Part shown: piece after piece, positions 1 to 8,436 of the stretch
Layout of the letters: each line of letters begins with the position of its first letter
Numbering within the stretch: the first letter of the stretch is position 1
NCBI GenBank assembly: GCA_027364575.1
Contig: DAHXPC010000002.1
Location: 1 to 64,000 of the forward strand
Direction: 5' to 3'
From: a bacterium
GTDB lineage: Bacteria; Pseudomonadota; Gammaproteobacteria; UBA6186; Azoamicaceae
DNA: 64,000 nucleotides
Translations under genes and position numbers: made by a program
Notes under the pieces: model-generated
Seen by the model: only the letters and a program-made list of their open reading frames with translations
The model's database searches: none
What the model was told of the DNA's origin: nothing

Positions 1-126
1 CTATCCAAAAAAGAGATTTATTGTCTTGGTACAAACACTGCGGATATTCGGATCAAATATTGATGGAACCGCTATAAAAACCCGCATAAGGTTTCGCAAG
101 CTTTTTTGATTTGAGCAGTAGAGAAG
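1..126. other. Window edge left of the IS element, no gene assigned
   Basis: This short stretch lies between the window edge and the left inverted repeat of the IS256-type element. The plus strand has a frame interrupted by a TGA that, read through it, looks loosely transposase-like and is rich in basic residues. I cannot assign it to a family, and it may be the end of a gene that begins outside the window. Confidence 0.25.
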
Positions 127-144
127 GTTCATTTAACTGTGTCA
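127..144. repeat. Left terminal inverted repeat of the IS256-type element
   Basis: GTTCATTTAACTGTGTCA matches the reverse complement of 1524-1541 except at three positions in the middle. It lies just downstream of the transposase stop codon. Confidence 0.8.
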
Positions 145-152
145 CCCCGCCT

Positions 153-1403
153 CTAAAGTTCAATATTTAATCTGTTTTCAAAATAAATATCAAGCTGTGA
201 GACAATCAGTGCCCAATTATGCATTGGCTGATTCCACTTTTCAGCAATGCGCTGATAAGCACTATAAATGAGTTTAACTAATGCATTTTCAGAAGTAAAG
301 GCTCCTTTCGATTTGGTATATTTTCGTACCTGACGGTCAAACCCTTCTACGGCATTGGTTGTATAAATAAGCCTACGTATTTCGCCTGAATACTTGAAGT
401 AGGCAGATAAATGTTCCCACTTATTCTGCCAAGATTTAAGTACCATTGGATATTGCTTACCCCATTTATCATCTAGCTCAATTAAATGATGTTCTGCTAA
501 ATCTTTGGTATCGGCTTGGTACACCATCTTGAGGTCGCGCATGAATTCTTTTTGATGCTTAGAACCCACATATTTAATCGAATGGCGAATTTGATGAACA
601 ATACACAGTTGTATCTCAGTTTTGGGAAAAGATGCCGCTATGGCTTCAGGAAAACCTTTTAAGCCGTCTATACAAACAATTAAAATATCACTAACCCCTC
701 GAGCCTTTAAATCGTTTAATACCCCTAACCAAAAATGCGAACCCTCGCTATCTGCTATATAAAACCCAAGAATATCCTTGTGCCCATATTGATTAACACC
801 TAAAATGTTGTATACCGTTTTAGTAATCACCTTGCCGTCTTCTCGAGCTTTAAAAAACATAGCATCCAGAAAAACAATGGGGTAAATAGATTCTAAGGGC
901 CGATTACGCCATTCCGTTATGAGAGGCAATAGTTTATCGGTAATTTTGCTCAGCAGGCCGGCAGATACCTCTACGCCATACATTTCTTGCATATGGGAGC
1001 GTATATCTTGATAACTCATCCCAAGCCCATATAAACCAATAATTTTTTCATCTAGACTCTCATTAAGGATCGTTTGGCGTTTTTTTATTAATTGTGGTTC
1101 AAATGTGCCTGCACGATCTCTTGGCGTTTCAATTTCGACTAGGCCATCAGCCGTTTTAAGGGTTTTAGGGAGCCTACCATTACGTCTGTTGGCTTCACCA
1201 CTTTGATTACAATCCTCAAGATGCTCATCCATTTCAGCGTCCAAGGAAGCATTGATAATCTGCTTAATCAAAGGGGTTAAAACGCCGGAATTTCCCGTAA
1301 GGGGTTGGCCCAACTTCAGTTTAGCTATGGCCTCTTTTTGAAAGTCGGCAAAATTAAATGATGCATCGAAAATTGATTCTGATATAATACCTTTCTGTGT
1401 CAT
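153..1403 (-). CDS. IS256-family transposase (DDE, mutator type)
   Basis: This 416-residue protein catalyses cut-and-paste or copy-out transposition of the surrounding element. It has the family layout: an N-terminal DNA-binding region with the RRNGRLPKTLKT basic stretch near residue 73, then the DDE core. The catalytic residues visible by eye are D180 in VFLDAMFFKAR, D246 in VCIDGLKGF and E353 in TTNAVEGFDRQ. The CIVHQIRHS motif at 267-275, typical of mutator-type transposases, lies between D246 and E353. The length is normal for the family and no frameshift is seen. The stop codon is 9 bp from the left inverted repeat, so nothing else is carried on the element. Confidence 0.93.
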   Translation of the reverse strand: MTQKGIISESIFDASFNFADFQKEAIAKLKLGQPLTGNSGVLTPLIKQIINASLDAEMDEHLEDCNQSGEANRRNGRLPKTLKTADGLVEIETPRDRAGTFEPQLIKKRQTILNESLDEKIIGLYGLGMSYQDIRSHMQEMYGVEVSAGLLSKITDKLLPLITEWRNRPLESIYPIVFLDAMFFKAREDGKVITKTVYNILGVNQYGHKDILGFYIADSEGSHFWLGVLNDLKARGVSDILIVCIDGLKGFPEAIAASFPKTEIQLCIVHQIRHSIKYVGSKHQKEFMRDLKMVYQADTKDLAEHHLIELDDKWGKQYPMVLKSWQNKWEHLSAYFKYSGEIRRLIYTTNAVEGFDRQVRKYTKSKGAFTSENALVKLIYSAYQRIAEKWNQPMHNWALIVSQLDIYFENRLNIEL

Positions 1404-1523
1404 GATTGTTACCTTTTAATTAGCGTTGAAAGAAGCATTATGATTCAGATTTGCAGGGATGATAAGGGTTTTTATCCTTGATCCCTGCAAAGCCTTTGTG
1501 CTTCTATCAACTTACCTTACAAT

Positions 1524-1541
1524 TGACACAGTTTTCTGAAC
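1524..1541. repeat. Right terminal inverted repeat of the IS256-type element
   Basis: TGACACAGTTTTCTGAAC is the partner of the repeat at 127-144 and lies upstream of the transposase start. It marks the outer end of the element. Confidence 0.8.
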
Positions 1542-2288
1542 ACTACCGCGGCTTTAATAAAAAGCTGTCTATCTAAAATGATTATTTTAAATGAACAATG
1601 TATGATGGACGTCCCACCAATGACCCCCATCAGTTCCCCTAATAGCCACTAGGGAGGGTGAAATTCCCTCGGCCTACTCGACTGCAGTTGGACCCTATAT
1701 CTGTCTGATATCCTGACAAGATTACCGTACACTAAAACTCAAGACCTGCATAAGCTGTTACCTTATCGTTACTCACCCTAGAAGGGTGACATGTATTTTA
1801 GCGAGTGCTTACTATTAAAATTATTTTATAGCAAGACAATAATCAGTCGCGATAGATATATTTTGCCTGGTGGTTACGGCTAATATAATGAATGTCGAGA
1901 ATGCCACATTCAACCTGGTTGGCTACTTATGTATATAATAAGTGGCAACCTTATTACTTTTGTGCGCACAGGAAAACATGCCGATTTGTTCCGATAAAAT
2001 GTTCCTTTTTCTTCAACTGCCTAGCCCTAGCTCTATCCATGTGATGAACCAGTCCTTTTGGTCGGTTTAGCACTGAAGTCGAGGGTGGGCACCCTCATAC
2101 AGGAGCGCTTCCTTATGCCTAAAGTCATCCTCTGTATATAAATAAATTTGCGTAGTTTGGCTGGAGGCATAGCGCATCTGGAGCTTATCCCGGCTGTCCC
2201 TCATTTGCAGATGACATTCAAATAGCCGTATTCTTGCCTCTCGCTCAATAGCATTATTCGCTCATTCTCAATAAGTGTTTAGTTTCAA
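1542..2288. other. 747-bp non-coding, structured region
   Basis: No convincing gene is present; the longest open frames are about 30 codons. There are several foldable segments. Around 1651-1669 an AGGGAG/TTCCCT stem closes a GGTGAAA loop, followed by a CT-rich stretch that faintly recalls bacterial group II intron domain I. At 1917-1950 a GGTTG...CAACC stem encloses an ACTTAT/ATAAGT stem. Near 2083-2098 GAGGGT pairs with ACCCTC. No intron domain V or intron-encoded protein was found. The region may be mobile-element debris or contain an unrecognised RNA. Confidence 0.4.
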
Positions 2289-4217
2289 TCATAATACCTT
2301 ACCCACCGGAATATTTTTTGGGTCAGATTCATGGTTCTCGGGATTATTAAACGGCATTTCTGTATAGCCGTTTTTGAGATAGAACCTTAAACTGGTTTTC
2401 CTGGATTCGGCGTGAATGCTTTTAATGCCTAAAGTTAAAAGCCATTTTTCAATAAATACCAAAAGATTACTGCCTGAATTTTGATTTCGCTTACTCTCAT
2501 CAATAGCGATAATACGAATCGCAGCTCTTTGGTCTGGCCAAAATTGAATATGGGCGTAACCAATAATCTCTGTGCCCTGATATAAAACGAGATGTGCATG
2601 TTCTTCGTGGTTAAAGGTCCAAGTGTAAGGATCATCAATGCCGTGAGGGTCAAAGAAATATGTATCGCGGAGATTTTTAGCAGCAGCCCATTCGGCAGTG
2701 TGTGTGCATAGCACAAATCGGTGCTTGTTGAAGCCAGAATTTTTCAAGATATTTTGTATAAAGTCATGCTTACCCAAAGTATAACCTCTGTAAATAGAAT
2801 CGTTTTTCTCATGGGAAGATTCTTCTGTAATCAGTTTATATTTAAGCAGCGCATATTCATCTCTTGCCTCAGGATGCCTACGCAAATGATCCCTAAATAA
2901 AATATTTAACTCAATTTCAGGATCATTTTCTTCAAAAATATGAAGATTTATATTTTTATCAGCTGTTCTTATTGTAAAACATCTGCGCAAAGGAATATTA
3001 AAACCGCCTCTATATTTATACCCTATAGCCTCCAATTGTGATTTATCAAAAAACAAATCTTGGACAACTACGATAATGTCTATCTTGGGTTTAGCAGCTA
3101 AGCCCGGTACTGACGTCGAGCCGACATGATGAATAGCAATGCAGTTATCAGCTAGTGCTTTTTTAATGCGGATCGCCTCATCCTCAAATATATTCGGCCA
3201 ATTAGCGTCGTAGGGTTTAATTTCAACACGGTCTATTTTTTGCATATTATTTAACGCTGATAAGATATGGTCAATTAATTCAACAATACCGGCGCATTGA
3301 TTGGGGCCGCGTTTAGGGTCTGATCTTTTAAGGCAATCAAGCAGCGACAATAGATTCAGCAGTTGTATGGTCATATGCCAATTTTTAGGCAAGGTAACAC
3401 CACCACTGCCCAATCCCTTTAGGAATGCATTTTGAAATTCTGGCGGCATTTTATGGGCATATCTGAGCATGTTTGCAACATCGCACAGTACAGAACCAGA
3501 AAAAGCAAATTCCCAATCTAAAACCCCGCTTACTTTCCACAGGCCATCAATTTTATTCACAAGGATATTGGCTGGATCAAAACCGGCGTGAACAAGATGA
3601 TTTTCATTTTTATCAGGAAATAAGCGGTTATAATGATTAAGAACCTGACTGATTTTGGTAATTACATCTGATGCAATCACAGACAATACAGTCTCGTGCT
3701 TCAAGCAGTCTTTAGCAAAAATCAAACAATCATCAGATGGCGAATGCGGAATAATTTTTAACTCTTTATCAAAAAAGCCTGCTTCTGAAAATTCATGCGC
3801 TGTAATCTTTGAAAGGATCAAACCTACCTCATACATGATTGCGCTCAGATCATGGGGATCATCGCCCAATAAAAGATCTCGAAGCGGAAGCCCGAGCATA
3901 AACTCTGTAATGGCAAAGTGATGCCCCTCAAGTTCGCCGATATAATGTGTTAACGGTACCAGTACGGTTTCTTTTAACAATGCCGCTAATTTTTGTTCTC
4001 GATAGGCTGCCGTCTTGTCGCGCAAATAAACACGCAAAATTAGAGGGTGATCTTCATATTCCAGCCAAATTTTATAATTAAGATTAGCGCATCCACCAGC
4101 AATCAATTCAAATGAAGTAAGTTTTTGATCAGGATAAGCAAGACTTACCATTTTCTCTAGCATGCCATCTGGTAATTGATATGTAACGCTCGTTTTTTCC
4201 CAAGATACTTTAAACAT
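2289..4217 (-). CDS. Three-domain fusion: APH-like kinase + GrpB (UPF0157) + GNAT acetyltransferase
   Basis: This 642-residue protein joins three small-molecule or nucleotide transfer folds. Residues 30-320 are an aminoglycoside/choline-kinase-type phosphotransferase, with the metal-binding GVLDWEF motif at D234. Residues 330-490 are a GrpB/UPF0157 nucleotidyltransferase-like domain, with HVGSTSVPGLAAKPKIDI at 364-381. Residues 495-642 are a GNAT acetyltransferase (basic turn near 575-585, C-terminal SLRFYLKNGY). In the kinase catalytic loop H210-A-G-F-D-P-A-N217, the position normally occupied by the catalytic Asp (HxDxxxxN) is Gly212, with an Asp two residues later, so kinase activity is doubtful. 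The start overlaps the stop of the upstream GNAT gene as TAATG, implying translational coupling. The substrate is unknown; detoxification or antibiotic modification is inference. Confidence 0.8.
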   Translation of the reverse strand: MFKVSWEKTSVTYQLPDGMLEKMVSLAYPDQKLTSFELIAGGCANLNYKIWLEYEDHPLILRVYLRDKTAAYREQKLAALLKETVLVPLTHYIGELEGHHFAITEFMLGLPLRDLLLGDDPHDLSAIMYEVGLILSKITAHEFSEAGFFDKELKIIPHSPSDDCLIFAKDCLKHETVLSVIASDVITKISQVLNHYNRLFPDKNENHLVHAGFDPANILVNKIDGLWKVSGVLDWEFAFSGSVLCDVANMLRYAHKMPPEFQNAFLKGLGSGGVTLPKNWHMTIQLLNLLSLLDCLKRSDPKRGPNQCAGIVELIDHILSALNNMQKIDRVEIKPYDANWPNIFEDEAIRIKKALADNCIAIHHVGSTSVPGLAAKPKIDIIVVVQDLFFDKSQLEAIGYKYRGGFNIPLRRCFTIRTADKNINLHIFEENDPEIELNILFRDHLRRHPEARDEYALLKYKLITEESSHEKNDSIYRGYTLGKHDFIQNILKNSGFNKHRFVLCTHTAEWAAAKNLRDTYFFDPHGIDDPYTWTFNHEEHAHLVLYQGTEIIGYAHIQFWPDQRAAIRIIAIDESKRNQNSGSNLLVFIEKWLLTLGIKSIHAESRKTSLRFYLKNGYTEMPFNNPENHESDPKNIPVGKVL

Positions 4218-4636
4218 TACAAGCTCCGCTTTAAAAAGATACAGCTAGAATTTTGTGTATAGTCCGACCTCTCAAAATCACTTATGTATCCCAATTTTTC
4301 GTAGAACGCATTGGCACCTTGAAAGCTCATCGTGGCAACGGTTGCCATAGAGCATCCTGATTGACGGCCATAATCATGGACTGATTCCATCAATTGACGT
4401 CCTAAACCATTCTTACGAGACCTGGGATGTACCCATAATTGATCAGTATAAATGCTGCCAAAAATAACACTCCCGTTGCAGCCTGCAATTATCTGGTTCT
4501 GCTCATCTCGTATAAAAAATGCAAAAGGATGAGCCTCACCAAATTCAGGTGTTTCTTGATTGATTTTTTGCGTCAGAAAATCAATGTCTGCACTTGCAGG
4601 TGTGGCTGTATATTGAATATTTACTGAAGATTTCAT
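4217..4636 (-). CDS. GNAT-family N-acetyltransferase
   Basis: This 139-residue protein is one complete GNAT fold that transfers an acetyl group from acetyl-CoA to an unidentified amine. The acetyl-CoA pyrophosphate loop is seen as RSRKNGLGRQLM around residues 75-86, and the C-terminal signature as GANAFYEKLGY near 107-117. Its start codon overlaps the stop of the upstream ABC-transporter remnant in an ATGA arrangement, and its own stop overlaps the start of the APH-GrpB-GNAT fusion. The three were therefore once one translationally coupled operon. With the transporter now broken, expression may depend on a new or internal promoter. The spacing and small size resemble detoxification cassettes. 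Confidence 0.85.
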   Translation of the reverse strand: MKSSVNIQYTATPASADIDFLTQKINQETPEFGEAHPFAFFIRDEQNQIIAGCNGSVIFGSIYTDQLWVHPRSRKNGLGRQLMESVHDYGRQSGCSMATVATMSFQGANAFYEKLGYISDFERSDYTQNSSCIFLKRSL

Positions 4637-4860
4637 ACCTTATCCTCCATTTTTTTATCACCCAAGAAGCCGCCAACTTGTGCATCCCAATGGTTTTTAT
4701 ACAGTCCGACTTTGGAGAGCAACTCACTGTGGCTACCGTCTTCTTCAATTTTGCCTTTGTCAAAGACCAGTTATGCGATCCATATGCAGCAAGGTTGATA
4801 AACGATGGGCAATGACGATTGTGGCACCAAAACGATGATTTTTACACCTCAATTGGGCTA
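4633..4860 (-). pseudogene. C-terminal remnant of an ABC transporter ATPase (frameshifted)
   Basis: Translating the minus strand gives the end of an ABC exporter nucleotide-binding domain: the H-loop motif IVIAHRLSTLLHMDRI, then LVFDKGKIEEDGSHSELL, then a tail ending in a DAQVGGFLGDKK-like sequence. The two parts lie in different frames. One extra A after the DRI codons (near 4770) gives an early TGA; removing it restores the frame. Everything upstream of the H-loop (Walker A, signature motif, membrane domain) is absent. The stop overlaps the next gene's ATG, so the original gene was the head of this operon. Confidence 0.75.
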
Positions 4861-4999
4861 TTAAAATGACAACCATTATATTTTTTAGCCTTGGCTGTCA
4901 AAATTCGTAGAAAATAACTATTAACACACCTGCTTATTATAACAGGTTAAATAATTAAGGTTAATTCTTTATATTAGTTTCAACTTATAGCACTAAGTG

Positions 5000-5158
5000 C
5001 TACCATAAGCGTATGGGAAGAGTATTTAAAATTCCGAGCTTTAACCAATGTCTGCATAATTGTATGCTAACATGCTGCTTTTCCAACCAGGTCGTGACCG
5101 CTAACGCATTTGCCGGCCACATACGCAACAAGTTCTTAAGTTTGTCCCTTACTTGCAT
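5000..5158 (-). pseudogene. Possible N-terminal fragment of an AbiEi-like antitoxin/regulator
   Basis: A 52-codon frame starting at ATG 5158 encodes MQVRDKLKNLLRMWPANALA, then VTTWLEKQHVSIQLCRHWLK, then a short tail. This resembles the N-terminal winged-helix domain of AbiEi-type antitoxins, which usually begin with a Trp-Pro turn, a WL-x-x-QGVS-like helix and a following Gly-Trp-Leu strand. The frame stops just where the wing should begin, and no AbiEii toxin or remaining AbiEi part follows. I read it as a truncated relic. The match is by eye and short, so confidence is low. The rest of 4861-5230 holds nothing recognisable. Confidence 0.35.
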
Positions 5159-5317
5159 TAAAAATATCCTGCATAATTAATAAAGTTATGATTTACATAT
5201 AATGCTTATTATATTATAAAACACCCAATAATGGGATATTGGTACAAAACATACCTTAATGCTGCACTCCCTAATTTTTTATGTTTAAAAACAGCCCACT
5301 GCAGTACAATAATCGCT

Positions 5318-6292
5318 ATGGCTAAAATAATCAGCAATGCGAAAATCTTGAACTCTCCTTTTTGGCGCTCTAGCTTATGGGAAGGCGCTTTTTGGAAGAT
5401 CGTCTCTTGTGCTTGTTTTGCCGGCATTAATGGGGTTGTGCGTTACCTCTCTGGCGGGACCTCTACCCATGCCATTGAACCTCTCCCCGTGCAAACCATT
5501 ATGTTTTTTCAAAATGTTTTTGGCCTCCTTTTCATGCTGCCGTGGGCGCTTAAAGCCGGCTTGAATAGCCTGTATACCAAACGGCCCTTTTTACATTTTA
5601 TTCGCGTTGCCGCCTCTGTGGCTGGCATTTATTTATGGTATTTAACCTTACAAAAAATGCCAATTGCAGAAGGGGTGGCATTAAACTTTACCGGTCCCAT
5701 ATTTACCGTAATAGGGGCTGCGTTTTTTTTGCATGAAAAAATAACGGCTTCCCGTATGGCCGCTATTCTATTCAGTGTAATCGGCGCTTTTATTATCTCT
5801 CGCCCGGATGTGCCATTAGAAAACGAAACGATTCATTCTATTGGGCTTTTGGCTTTGCTTCCGCTTTCTTCGGCAGTGGCATTTACCCTTAATAAATTAT
5901 TAACGCGCAAGCTCGCAAATTTGGGAGAAACGCCAACCGCACTTGCTACCTACTTATTACTCCTGATGGTCCCTATTTCATTTATTCCGGTATTATTTGC
6001 ATGGGTAACCCCCGTGGGATGGCATTGGCCTTGGCTTATCTTGCTAGGTGCGCTTGCCGCGGGCGCGCATTTATCTTTTAGCAAAGCTTATCAATTAGCC
6101 GAAGTATCCTTTTTAACCCCGATTGGATTTTCTAAGTTTTTTCTCAGTGCTTTAGTGGGATTTCTGGCGTTTTCTGAATTGCCAACCAGCTTATCACTTT
6201 GGATTGGCACGCTCATTATTTTTGCAAGTATTGTATTATTAAGTCACAATATTTCTTTATATTCCATTGCTAAACGCTTTAAATCGAGTTGA
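5318..6292 (+). CDS. EamA/DMT-family inner-membrane transporter
   Basis: This is a hydrophobic protein of about 324 residues with roughly ten membrane helices arranged as two EamA repeats. It probably exports or exchanges a small metabolite through the inner membrane; the substrate cannot be read from sequence. Family marks include the N-terminal GAFWKIVSCACFAGINGVV helix, a LNFTGPIFTVIGA segment with the LHEK loop in repeat one, and FLTPIGFSKFFLSALVGF with a FSE loop in repeat two. I place the start at ATG 5318 because the family normally begins just before that first helix. The frame is open to an ATG at 5231, and neither start has a clear ribosome site. Its last 49 bp overlap the end of the converging DUF1704 gene. 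Confidence 0.82.
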   Translation: MAKIISNAKILNSPFWRSSLWEGAFWKIVSCACFAGINGVVRYLSGGTSTHAIEPLPVQTIMFFQNVFGLLFMLPWALKAGLNSLYTKRPFLHFIRVAASVAGIYLWYLTLQKMPIAEGVALNFTGPIFTVIGAAFFLHEKITASRMAAILFSVIGAFIISRPDVPLENETIHSIGLLALLPLSSAVAFTLNKLLTRKLANLGETPTALATYLLLLMVPISFIPVLFAWVTPVGWHWPWLILLGALAAGAHLSFSKAYQLAEVSFLTPIGFSKFFLSALVGFLAFSELPTSLSLWIGTLIIFASIVLLSHNISLYSIAKRFKSS

Positions 6293-7533
6293 TTTAAAAA
6301 CAAGGAATAGCACATCCACGAACTTAAAGCGGCCAGATCTTTAAATTGGGGTGGGATATATTTGGGTGCTACCACTAAACCTTCATCTAATAAATCATTT
6401 AAAACGCGCAGATCTTCAAGGGTAGTCTTTCCAACAAATAGCAGGGGGATCCGCGATAATAATCCTTGTTGAATGGCTAGGCGAATATAATTGTAGATTA
6501 AAATGAAACCTTTATTGTATACCAAGTCCTTGGTAAATGGTTTTCCCTCTGCAGTGCTGCCTCGAAATACGCGAGCGGTCCGGCCATAACTTTCTGCTTC
6601 AGGCACACCTTGTGCTCGAAAAAAATCAAATACTTCTATAAAATTTGCACCATTTTCACACATATGAATGGCATTGATCCGATCGGTTATTCGCTGGATC
6701 CGTGCGGGATGCGAAGAAAAAGTAAAAATTTCCATAATAATTGCCAGCCCTTCTTGTGTGGTCGTCGAAGAAGGCGGCCCTTTACTTAAAAAGGTAGAGA
6801 TAGGCTGACTTAACCCATTTAACGTTGTCCCTAAGTGCACCCAGCCTTCATGCACTTCTAACACCCGAATGTCCCTTTCACTAAACATCGCGTTACTTCT
6901 TAATTTTATACATTCTGCACCCGCTGCAGCATCGGCAATAATATCATCGCTGGCTTTCACCCGCACTTGTCCCCCTTCTTCATCCTGAAAATAGCTAGAT
7001 AAGCGCTTTCTTAAAATTTCAATGGCTTCTTCACTGGTATAAATTTTTTGATCAATATCCGTGCTGCCTTGCTGCTTTAGAAATACTAGAGTATCGGAAA
7101 TCACAACCGCCAAATCTTTAAGGGTAGGGCCACCGGCATAAAATGCATCTTCAGAGCATCCATAGAGTTCTTGGGAAAAACGGTTAAAATCCGGTGTGCC
7201 GCGTGCTTTTAACATTTCTATCACGGTACAATATTCTCGGCACATGCGTTGCATAATCGCACCAATGCTATTAAATTGACCTAATTCCCGTCGAATATCA
7301 CGAATGATTAAGTTAAATTCTTCAATTTTTTGATCCGGGTCAAATCTTAATGGATTTTGTTCATAAAATTCTGGGCCGGCTACTTTAGGCAATTCTTTAG
7401 CTTTATGCTTAAAAAATTCGGCTTCTACGCGACTATCCCATTTTAACGCATCTAAGATCCGAATTGGACGTTGTGCATTAACCAGCCGCTCTGAAAGCGT
7501 ATAAATGGTCTGATGGTATTTACTATCAATCAT
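6244..7533 (-). CDS. DUF1704 'QEGLA-motif' protein, MATCAP-like metallopeptidase fold
   Basis: This 429-residue protein belongs to the DUF1704 family, sometimes annotated as flavohemoglobin expression-modulating QEGLA protein. The predicted zinc site is intact: H228-E-G-W-V-H233 (HExxxH), followed by TTTQEGLA with E261 as the third ligand. Eukaryotic members with the same signature (MATCAP1/2) are carboxypeptidases that remove the C-terminal tyrosine of alpha-tubulin. Bacterial members are widespread and mostly of unknown substrate. There is no signal peptide, so it acts in the cytosol or is exported by another route. It converges on the EamA gene with a 49-bp tail-to-tail overlap. Peptidase activity is inferred from the motif. 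Confidence 0.85.
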   Translation of the reverse strand: MIDSKYHQTIYTLSERLVNAQRPIRILDALKWDSRVEAEFFKHKAKELPKVAGPEFYEQNPLRFDPDQKIEEFNLIIRDIRRELGQFNSIGAIMQRMCREYCTVIEMLKARGTPDFNRFSQELYGCSEDAFYAGGPTLKDLAVVISDTLVFLKQQGSTDIDQKIYTSEEAIEILRKRLSSYFQDEEGGQVRVKASDDIIADAAAGAECIKLRSNAMFSERDIRVLEVHEGWVHLGTTLNGLSQPISTFLSKGPPSSTTTQEGLAIIMEIFTFSSHPARIQRITDRINAIHMCENGANFIEVFDFFRAQGVPEAESYGRTARVFRGSTAEGKPFTKDLVYNKGFILIYNYIRLAIQQGLLSRIPLLFVGKTTLEDLRVLNDLLDEGLVVAPKYIPPQFKDLAALSSWMCYSLFLNQLDLKRLAMEYKEIL

Positions 7534-7657
7534 GGGTCCACTCCTCTACTCTTTTAGGATAGTCTATTCTAGCGATCCTATGAAAAATGATGGATAATTA
7601 GGCGTAATTACATCTAAAAATTGGATTGTTCGATCAGTATCAGGTAAACTGTGTTTT

Positions 7658-8407
7658 ATGAAAATTTTCCGTATTTTTGAAAATCAATTATTCACTCTAT
7701 TGGACACAATAGAATTAGCAGGCGATATCGGTCATCGGATTTGTTCTGTTTTACGTCTAGAAAAAGATGATATTATTCTGTTATTTAATGGTGACGGTTA
7801 TGAATATAAAAGTGTAATAACAAATGTTAAGCGCCATACCGTTTTTGTTAAAATTTTAGAAAAAATAAAAAAAAATTTAGAATCTTCCTTAAAAATACAC
7901 TTAGGCCAAGTGATTTCTAAAGGAGATAAAATGGATTTTGTGATCCAAAAAGCCACTGAGCTGGGTATTCAAAAACTCACGCCTTTGTTTTCCGAACACT
8001 GTATGGTGCAGCTAAAAAGTGATCGCATAGAAAAAAAGAAAGAGCATTGGATAAAAATTGCGATTCATGCAGCTGAGCAATGTGGGCGAACCGAAGTGCC
8101 CATCATTGAAACCCCACAAACACTCGTCCAATGGGTGCAGACAAGAAATGAAGAAACGCGCCTTGTTTTATCTCCATTGGCGACTCAAAGCTTAGCGGCC
8201 ACCAAAATTCGTGGTTCCGTTGCCTTACTGATAGGCCCAGAGGGCGGGTTGAGTGACGACGAAGTAAAAATCGCCTGCAAACACACCTTTACTGACGTAA
8301 AGCTTGGACCCCGCGTATTAAGAACGGAAACGGCAGCGCTGGCTGCAGTGACTGTTGTGCAATGTATGGCAGGAGATTTTAGCGAGCACCCTCTGTCTGT
8401 TCCCTAA
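7658..8407 (+). CDS. rsmE: 16S rRNA (uracil(1498)-N(3))-methyltransferase RsmE
   Basis: RsmE methylates N3 of U1498 in the decoding region of 16S rRNA using S-adenosylmethionine. The 249-residue protein has an N-terminal PUA-like domain (about 1-75) and a SPOUT trefoil-knot domain. Knot signatures are KGDKMDFVIQKATELGI near 88-104, LLIGPEGGLSDDEV near 190-203 and LGPRVLRTETAAL near 217-229. The length is normal. It stands alone and converges on the phosphopantetheinyl transferase gene 29 bp away. The codons are AT-rich at the 5' end but there is no sign of decay. Confidence 0.95.
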   Translation: MKIFRIFENQLFTLLDTIELAGDIGHRICSVLRLEKDDIILLFNGDGYEYKSVITNVKRHTVFVKILEKIKKNLESSLKIHLGQVISKGDKMDFVIQKATELGIQKLTPLFSEHCMVQLKSDRIEKKKEHWIKIAIHAAEQCGRTEVPIIETPQTLVQWVQTRNEETRLVLSPLATQSLAATKIRGSVALLIGPEGGLSDDEVKIACKHTFTDVKLGPRVLRTETAALAAVTVVQCMAGDFSEHPLSVP

Positions 8408-8436
8408 GGCACTCAATTTATCCACCTAAAAAATTT

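Larger units (their letters stand above)
127..1541 (-). mobile_element. IS256-family insertion sequence
   Basis: The element is a single transposase gene bounded by terminal inverted repeats at 127-144 and 1524-1541. The repeats are 18 nt long and match at 15 of 18 positions, including a nine-base inner block ACTGTGTCA. The 1415-bp size fits the IS256 family. I see no 8-9 bp target duplication: the outer flanks AGAGAAG and ACTACCG do not match. This suggests old insertion, recombination between copies, or flanking decay. The transposase frame is complete, so the element may still be active. Confidence 0.85.

Noticed and set aside
119..1549. Target-site duplication for the IS256-type element
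   Set aside because: The 8-9 bp on each side of the inverted repeats do not match, so none is claimed.
1640..1790. Group II intron
   Set aside because: Only one short motif resembles domain I; no domain V hairpin and no reverse transcriptase were seen.
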